DNA of 7,058 nt, taken from contig JANWYX010000456.1 of the NCBI GenBank assembly GCA_025055055.1, positions 1 through 7,058 on the forward strand, read 5' to 3'. This document shows positions 1-7,058 of this stretch, one piece after another. Each line of letters opens with the position of its first letter. The stretch's first letter is position 1. The notes under the pieces are model-generated. The model was given only the letters and a program-made list of their open reading frames with translations, did not search any database and was not told the DNA's origin. This stretch comes from Caldilinea sp. (lineage in GTDB: Bacteria > Chloroflexota > Anaerolineae > Caldilineales > Caldilineaceae). A program made the position numbers and the translations under genes.

Positions 1-639
1 CGTAATATATGCGAATGTGCCGAAGCCCAGCACGCTTGCGGGAACCAACCAGGCCAGAGGATTGCTCCAGTCACGTTGAATTATTTTCATGATGCCTAAC
101 TGGCTGGCAAGGAGGATAATTAAAAAGATCGCCAGCACAAAACTCGGCACCGAGATTCCAATTGTGGAGACGAACAGCGCTGTGTAGTCGATCAACGTGT
201 TCCGCTTTAGGGCAGCCAGAACGCCGAGCGGAATGCCGATCGCCGTCGCCAGCGCCAGCGCCAACAGTCCCAATCGCATCGAATAACCGAATTTGCTATC
301 CCAGAAGGGTTTATTCTTCGGCGGCTCAAACAACACTTCCTGTACGGTTCTCCCGCGTTGTCGATAGGAGGGTCCCAAATCTCCACGCAGCGCATTCCAA
401 ACGTAATGAAAAAATTGACTGTCCAGAATATTGACGCTCTCAAAATTGAAAAAGAGCGGCTTGTCCAGCCCGAACTGCTTGTCGAGCATTCTCTGAGTGG
501 CGGGATCCACCTGACGGCGACTGGGATCTCTGTCCCAGGGGCCTCCCGGCGCCATATGCATCAAGGTGAAAGTGATCAGCGCCACTACGAACAGCACAGG
601 AAACATCCAAAGGATGCGACGCAACAAAAAGGTGGTCAT
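1..639 (-). CDS. Second DppB/OppB-type ABC transporter permease, 3' part cut off by window edge
   Basis: An open frame runs from an ATG at 639 to the left edge without a stop (213 codons), so the gene is complete at its N-terminus and truncated at its C-terminus by the window. The protein starts MTTFLLRRILWMF, the usual DppB/OppB opening, and resembles the start of the permease at 7054. A first membrane segment lies at about residues 9-29 and ends in HMAPGGP. A long outer loop follows, with the family landmarks FGLDKP (56-61) and GDLGPS (86-91). Further segments lie at about 121-143, 151-180 and 195 to the edge. The loop has about ten extra residues after GDLGPS (EPPKNKPFWD) relative to E. 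coli DppB as I recall it. The cytoplasmic EAA loop that contacts the ATPase would lie beyond the edge. The family is usually 305-340 residues, so roughly 100 are missing. No convincing Shine-Dalgarno precedes the ATG; the start is chosen by homology. It is a clearly distinct paralogue of the permease at 5867-7054 and probably belongs to a second importer with the binding protein just upstream. Confidence 0.93.
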   Translation of the reverse strand, partial: MTTFLLRRILWMFPVLFVVALITFTLMHMAPGGPWDRDPSRRQVDPATQRMLDKQFGLDKPLFFNFESVNILDSQFFHYVWNALRGDLGPSYRQRGRTVQEVLFEPPKNKPFWDSKFGYSMRLGLLALALATAIGIPLGVLAALKRNTLIDYTALFVSTIGISVPSFVLAIFLIILLASQLGIMKIIQRDWSNPLAWLVPASVLGFGTFAYIT

Positions 640-666
640 GGTCGATTGTGGCTCAAGAAGGCGGCG

Positions 667-705
667 GCCATCCCGGAAGTTTTAGGCTTCCGGGATGGCG
701 TTTTT
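667..705. terminator. Perfect 13-bp hairpin between binding-protein gene and second permease gene
   Basis: Positions 667-679 (GCCATCCCGGAAG) are perfectly complementary to 687-699, with a 7-base loop. Read on the plus strand the stem is followed by G and five T (701-705), so it has the form of an intrinsic terminator for plus-strand (antisense) transcription. Read on the minus strand, in the direction of the genes, the A-run precedes the stem and no U-run follows it, so full termination of the operon is not predicted. The likely role for the sense transcript is an intercistronic structure that protects the 3' end of the binding-protein mRNA, so that more binding protein than permease is made, as known for malE-malF. 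That role is inferred. Confidence 0.7.
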
Positions 706-721
706 CTGCAGAGTAGCGCAT

Positions 722-2449
722 CTACCGGCCTTGCTGCGCTGCAACGTCAATATCGATGGTCCAGGGTGCGACATCTCCTGGCCAGCCGGCGTCCTGGGGC
801 GTCTGCACGATGCCGGATACCCACGGCTTGACCAGATAGGCGTTTACGTTGTTCCACATGAAGGCCACCGGCGCGCCGGCGGTCAAGAGACGCTGAGCTT
901 GCGCATACAATTCGGCGCGTTTTGCGGGATCCAGCTCGGCATCCGCCTGCTCGAGCAGTGCATCCAGCTCGGGGTTGGAGTAGCCAATGCGTTCGCCGAA
1001 GGCGCCGGTCTTCCAGTAAACGCTCAGCCAATTCTGGGGATCCGGGTAGTCGGCGCACCAGCCGAGGATGAACATCTGCGGAGCGGTGTTGATGTCTTTC
1101 GTAAGCGCCGTAAACGTCGTCGGCTCCACCGGATCGAGTGCAATGTCTACGCCCAGAACCTCTTTCCACTTGGCGACCAACCACTCCCATCGGATACGGT
1201 TGCGTGGGGTGTCGCCAAAGGTAGCCGTAATCGGCGGCAGATTTTCAACGCTGCCGTAGCTAGACTCGGCGAGCGCCTTGCGAGCGGCCTCCGGATCGTA
1301 GCCCCAGCGATTCTCCTCGGCGTCGTAGCCGGGGAAGCCTTTGGGAATCCAGGTCAGTGTCGGGCTGCCAAGGCCGCGCAGCACGTCGCGCACCCAGGCC
1401 TCGCGATCCAGCGCATAGGCGAACGCCTCGCGCACTTTCTGGTCTGTAAAGGGCTCCTTCTTCTGATGGAACATGACGGCGAAGGTGCAGGAGCCGGGGT
1501 AAATCATGGCTTCCTTGCTCAGTTGCGGGTCAGCCTGAACAACCTCGAGATCTTCGGCGGCCAAACCGATGATATCGAACTCGTTGTTCTTATACGCCTC
1601 AAAGGCGACCGCTGTATCGGTGATGAAGGCGAAGTCGATGCTCACCTTGGGTACTTCCCCCCAGTAATTCGGATTGGGCTTGAAGAACGCTCGGACGCCT
1701 TGTTCAAGGATTTCCATGATAAAAGGTCCGTTTCCTACATGATTGGCGGCGTCCAGCCACCAGTTCTCCCCGCCGGCCGTGATCAGCTCTTCCTTCGCCG
1801 GGAAGGTTACCCACAAGGACATTACGACATGAAAATACGGAGCCGGACGCGAAAGCGTCAAAGTTAACGTGTTGCACTCGGCATCCTCGTAGCCGGTGCA
1901 TGCACTGCCGTCGGCATGGCTGGCTTTCACGCTTTCCATCACCTGAGCCTTGGCCGCTTCGCAGGCAGCCGCATTGTCGCCACAACCCCGCCACTCTGGT
2001 GCACCAAGGATTTCATCGGTGATGGCAGCGTATTCACCCGCCGTCATAGGATCGATGTTGCGCCGGATCGAATAGGCGAAGCGTTCGGCGTTCAATAAAG
2101 AGCCGTCGCTATACTTCAAACCATCGCGCAACCTAAAGGTGAGCATCGTGGCATTGTCATTATAGGTCCACGACTCAGCGGCTGCCGGCACCGTTTCCAG
2201 CGCAGCGTCCTGACGCGTTAAACCTTCGTAAACGAGCTTCAACAAGGCAATTTCATTGACAAAGGAACTCTTCTGCGGATCGATCATGTCCGGGAACGTG
2301 CCCAGATTGATGCGCAGCACCTTTTCCGCTGCCGCGACCGGTTCGGCGCCTTCTCCGACCGGAGCAGCAGGCACGGTGCAGGCGGACAATACAATGACTG
2401 CAATCATGAGCGCTGCCGATAAGAACCGACTTCTCTGTCTCGCCATCAT
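722..2449 (-). CDS. Family 5 solute-binding lipoprotein of a peptide-type ABC importer
   Basis: This is the extracytoplasmic receptor that captures substrate and delivers it to the permeases. I place the start at 2449 (575 residues) because AAGAAGGAG sits 8 bases upstream; an ATG at 2497 is also in frame but has no such site and lies in the AT-rich possible promoter. The adjacent ATG at 2446 is an alternative. Residues 1-23 form a lipoprotein signal: basic start, hydrophobic core and lipobox LSAC with Cys24 as the lipidated residue, followed by an Ala/Pro/Gly linker. The rest matches the SBP_bac_5 fold: RINLGTFPDMIDPQ (46-59), ESWTYND, FRLRDGLKYSDGS (105-117), the GNGPF motif (239-243), VREAFAYALDRE (339-350) and GWCADYPDPQNW (463-474). 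Length is ordinary to slightly long for the family (about 520-590). An insertion at about 150-195 carries four cysteines (156, 163, 184, 192). Substrate is unknown; peptide is the default. The gene lies between a dppBCDF block and a second permease and could serve either. Confidence 0.94.
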   Translation of the reverse strand: MMARQRSRFLSAALMIAVIVLSACTVPAAPVGEGAEPVAAAEKVLRINLGTFPDMIDPQKSSFVNEIALLKLVYEGLTRQDAALETVPAAAESWTYNDNATMLTFRLRDGLKYSDGSLLNAERFAYSIRRNIDPMTAGEYAAITDEILGAPEWRGCGDNAAACEAAKAQVMESVKASHADGSACTGYEDAECNTLTLTLSRPAPYFHVVMSLWVTFPAKEELITAGGENWWLDAANHVGNGPFIMEILEQGVRAFFKPNPNYWGEVPKVSIDFAFITDTAVAFEAYKNNEFDIIGLAAEDLEVVQADPQLSKEAMIYPGSCTFAVMFHQKKEPFTDQKVREAFAYALDREAWVRDVLRGLGSPTLTWIPKGFPGYDAEENRWGYDPEAARKALAESSYGSVENLPPITATFGDTPRNRIRWEWLVAKWKEVLGVDIALDPVEPTTFTALTKDINTAPQMFILGWCADYPDPQNWLSVYWKTGAFGERIGYSNPELDALLEQADAELDPAKRAELYAQAQRLLTAGAPVAFMWNNVNAYLVKPWVSGIVQTPQDAGWPGDVAPWTIDIDVAAQQGR

Positions 2450-2457
2450 AATCAATT

Positions 2458-2463
2458 CTCCTT
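2458..2463 (-). promoter_or_regulatory. Ribosome binding site of the solute-binding protein gene
   Basis: On the minus strand AAGGAG lies 8 bases before the ATG at 2449. It is the strongest Shine-Dalgarno in the window. It decides the start of the binding protein, since the upstream in-frame ATG at 2497 has none and the lipoprotein signal begins properly only from 2449. Confidence 0.8.
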
Positions 2464-2488
2464 CTTGAACAATGACACCAGGAATAAA

Positions 2489-2494
2489 TTTATA
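2489..2494 (-). promoter_or_regulatory. Possible -10 element upstream of the binding-protein gene
   Basis: The gap of 201 bases between the DppF-type ATPase and the chosen start of the binding protein contains one AT-rich patch, TGTATAAATTTATT on the minus strand, with TATAAA at 2494-2489, about 40 bases before the ATG. No good -35 box stands at 16-18 bases; the best is TTGGGA (2520-2515) at a 20-base spacing, which is too long for a standard sigma-70 promoter. The patch includes a 10-base palindrome (2484-2493), which could instead be an operator half or chance. The rest of the gap shows nothing recognisable beyond an inverted repeat with the ribosome binding site and no clear terminator after the ATPase gene. 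Confidence 0.25.
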
Positions 2495-2650
2495 CAATCA
2501 CTGACGTTGCGCCTTCCCAACTCCAACGGCGGCGTCAAATGATCTCAAGAAGGCTTCATGCAACCAATTGGCAAGCGTTGCTTCGACTCGTTCCGATGGC
2601 GTCTCAATATGATTTTGTCGACGATGGGCTGGGAAAAATTTTCCACGGTC

Positions 2651-3667
<1,017 letters not shown>

Positions 3668-3743
3668 ACACGTTTCTTTCGCAAAAAATCATCGGAAGAG
3701 GCAGCTTGCTTCCCGCCATTAGATGCCGCAAAACGCAAGCAAA

Positions 3744-4838
3744 TCAAGGCGTTGGCATCGCCGCCGGCAACGGCTCACGCGCCTCGACAGCACCGTCAAA
3801 ATTCCAAGTCGCCTTGCCGACGCCTTCCCATTGCGCAGCCGTCTCCGGGTCGCGCATAAAGCAGCGCGACCAGTGCCCGGGTCTGGCTTCGACCAGCCTT
3901 GGTTCGCGCTGCGTGCAGAGTTCTTTGGCGTAGGGGCAACGCGGGGCGAATTTGCAGCCGGGCGGCAGATCGATCAAATTCGGCACCGAGCCGGGGATCA
4001 CCGCCAGATGCTCCTGGACAACGCCCAACACCGGAATGGCCGCCAGCAGCCCTTCTGCATAAGGATGCAGCTGCTCGTCGAAGAGCGAATATACATCGGT
4101 GTATTCCACAATTTGACCGGCGTACATCACCGCAACTTTGTCGCACATCTCGGCGATGACGCCCATATCGTGTGTGATCAACAGGATGGAGGTGCCGGTT
4201 TCCTCACGCAGCTTGCGCATGAGGTCGAGGATCTGCGCCTGAATTGTCACATCCAGCGCCGTTGTCGGCTCGTCTGCAATCAGAAGTTTCGGCCGGGTGG
4301 CAAGCGCCATAGCGATCATCACGCGTTGCGCCTGTCCGCCCGAAATTTCATGGGGGTAGGCACGGGCACGCCTCTCCGGATCGGGAATACCGACAATGCG
4401 CAGCATTTCAATGGCCTGGCGCATCGCTTCTTCCCGCGTGACCTTTCGATGGGCCAGGATTGCCTCGGCGATCTGATCGCCGATACGAAAGACCGGGTTC
4501 AGACAACTGGTCGGTTGCTGAAAGATCATCGAGATTTCATTGCCGCGGATCTCGAGCATGCGTTTTTCGCTGAGTTTGGTCAGGTCTTCTCCGCCAAACC
4601 AGACTTCCCCTTCCACAATCTTGCCGGAAGCAGGCAAAAGCCGCATGATCGAGAGCGACGTGACGCTTTTGCCGCTGCCCGACTCACCGACCAGCCCCAT
4701 CACCTCGCCCGGCATGATCGAAAAATCGACGCCGTTGATCGCCTGTACGACGCCGTCTTCAGTGTAAAAGTAAGTCTTCAACCCTTTGACCTGCAAAAGT
4801 GGTTTCTTCACGCCTGAGGCCGCGTCTGAGTTTGTCAT
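3744..4838 (-). CDS. dppD: DppD/OppD-type ABC transporter ATP-binding protein
   Basis: The partner ATPase to the DppF-type protein; 364 residues, long for DppD (usually about 320-335) because of a tail. Walker A GESGSGKS (51-58), Q-loop in MIFQQPTSCLNP (104-115), signature ISGGQAQR (165-172), Walker B LLIADEP (185-191) with Glu190, D-loop TALD and switch His223 are all intact. FQQPTSCLNP and the Ile in place of the usual Leu in the signature fit the DppD side of the heterodimer. The oligo_HPY tail begins at LHPYAEGLLAAIP and has cysteines 295, 301, 308 and 326, the same C-x5-C-x6-C-x17-C spacing as its partner. After Cys326 about 38 residues of low complexity remain, with no motif I recognise. 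The start at 4838 is supported by AGGAG at 4854-4850, which overlaps the stop codon of the DppC-type gene, 14 bases upstream, so the two are likely translationally coupled. Confidence 0.95.
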   Translation of the reverse strand: MTNSDAASGVKKPLLQVKGLKTYFYTEDGVVQAINGVDFSIMPGEVMGLVGESGSGKSVTSLSIMRLLPASGKIVEGEVWFGGEDLTKLSEKRMLEIRGNEISMIFQQPTSCLNPVFRIGDQIAEAILAHRKVTREEAMRQAIEMLRIVGIPDPERRARAYPHEISGGQAQRVMIAMALATRPKLLIADEPTTALDVTIQAQILDLMRKLREETGTSILLITHDMGVIAEMCDKVAVMYAGQIVEYTDVYSLFDEQLHPYAEGLLAAIPVLGVVQEHLAVIPGSVPNLIDLPPGCKFAPRCPYAKELCTQREPRLVEARPGHWSRCFMRDPETAAQWEGVGKATWNFDGAVEAREPLPAAMPTP

Positions 4839-4852
4839 CCTCTACGTCTCTC

Positions 4853-5854
<1,002 letters not shown>

Positions 5855-5866
5855 GATACGCCTCGG

Positions 5867-7054
<1,188 letters not shown>

Positions 7055-7058
7055 GATG

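Noticed and set aside
652..662. 11-base sequence CTCAAGAAGGC repeated at 652-662 and 2544-2554
   Set aside because: Several 11-base matches are expected by chance in 7 kb, and the two copies have no shared context beyond lying in gaps.
695..1867. 390-residue open frame on the plus strand
   Set aside because: It lies antisense inside the binding-protein gene, whose lipoprotein signal and family motifs are clear. Its translation shows no domain, and it has the form of a codon-bias shadow.
2639..2650. AT-rich palindrome just after the stop of the DppF-type gene
   Set aside because: GGAAAATTTTTCC can fold only with almost no loop and has no following T-run, so it is not a usable terminator.
3683..3713. 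Possible weak terminator in the gap between the two ATPase genes
   Set aside because: On the minus strand a 5-bp stem (3713-3709 with 3698-3694) with a 10-base loop is followed five bases later by six T. The stem is too short and the spacing too long for a convincing terminator.
3723..4817. 364-residue open frame on the plus strand
   Set aside because: It is the antisense of the DppD-type ATPase over nearly its whole length, Arg/His-rich with no family signature; the ATPase has every expected motif.

Overview
The window holds six genes, all on the minus strand, and all belong to peptide/nickel-type (PepT family, Opp/Dpp) ABC importers. The identifiable DNA is bacterial, compact and moderately GC-rich. 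The solute-binding protein is a lipoprotein with an LSAC lipobox followed by an Ala/Pro/Gly-rich linker. Together with the general style of the proteins this suggests a member of the Chloroflexota (Anaerolineae/Caldilineae-like). That taxonomic guess is an inference from protein style only and is no better than even odds.

Layout, read in the direction of transcription (right to left): a DppB-type permease (7054-5867), a DppC-type permease (5854-4853), a DppD-type ATPase (4838-3744) and a DppF-type ATPase (3667-2651) form a tight dppBCDF block with gaps of 12, 14 and 76 bases. A non-coding stretch of about 200 bases follows. It carries an AT-rich possible promoter and a strong ribosome binding site for a family 5 solute-binding lipoprotein (2449-722). 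An 82-base gap with a perfect 13-bp hairpin then leads to a second, different DppB-type permease (639 to the left edge, truncated by the window).

Together the first four genes supply the two membrane subunits and two ATPases of one complete importer, and the binding protein supplies substrate capture outside the membrane. The binding protein could serve the upstream BCDF block. The larger gap before it and the hairpin after it fit better with it heading a second transporter operon (binding protein, permease B', and probably more genes beyond the left edge). Substrate cannot be read from sequence: peptides are the default, but family 5 binding proteins also carry sugars, nickel and other solutes.

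I see no mobile element, CRISPR array, tRNA, rRNA or defence system. The region is ordinary transport biology. The points worth a second look are the hairpin between binding protein and permease B', an enlarged two-cysteine outer loop in the first permease, a four-cysteine insertion in the binding protein, and the conserved four-cysteine tails in both ATPases.
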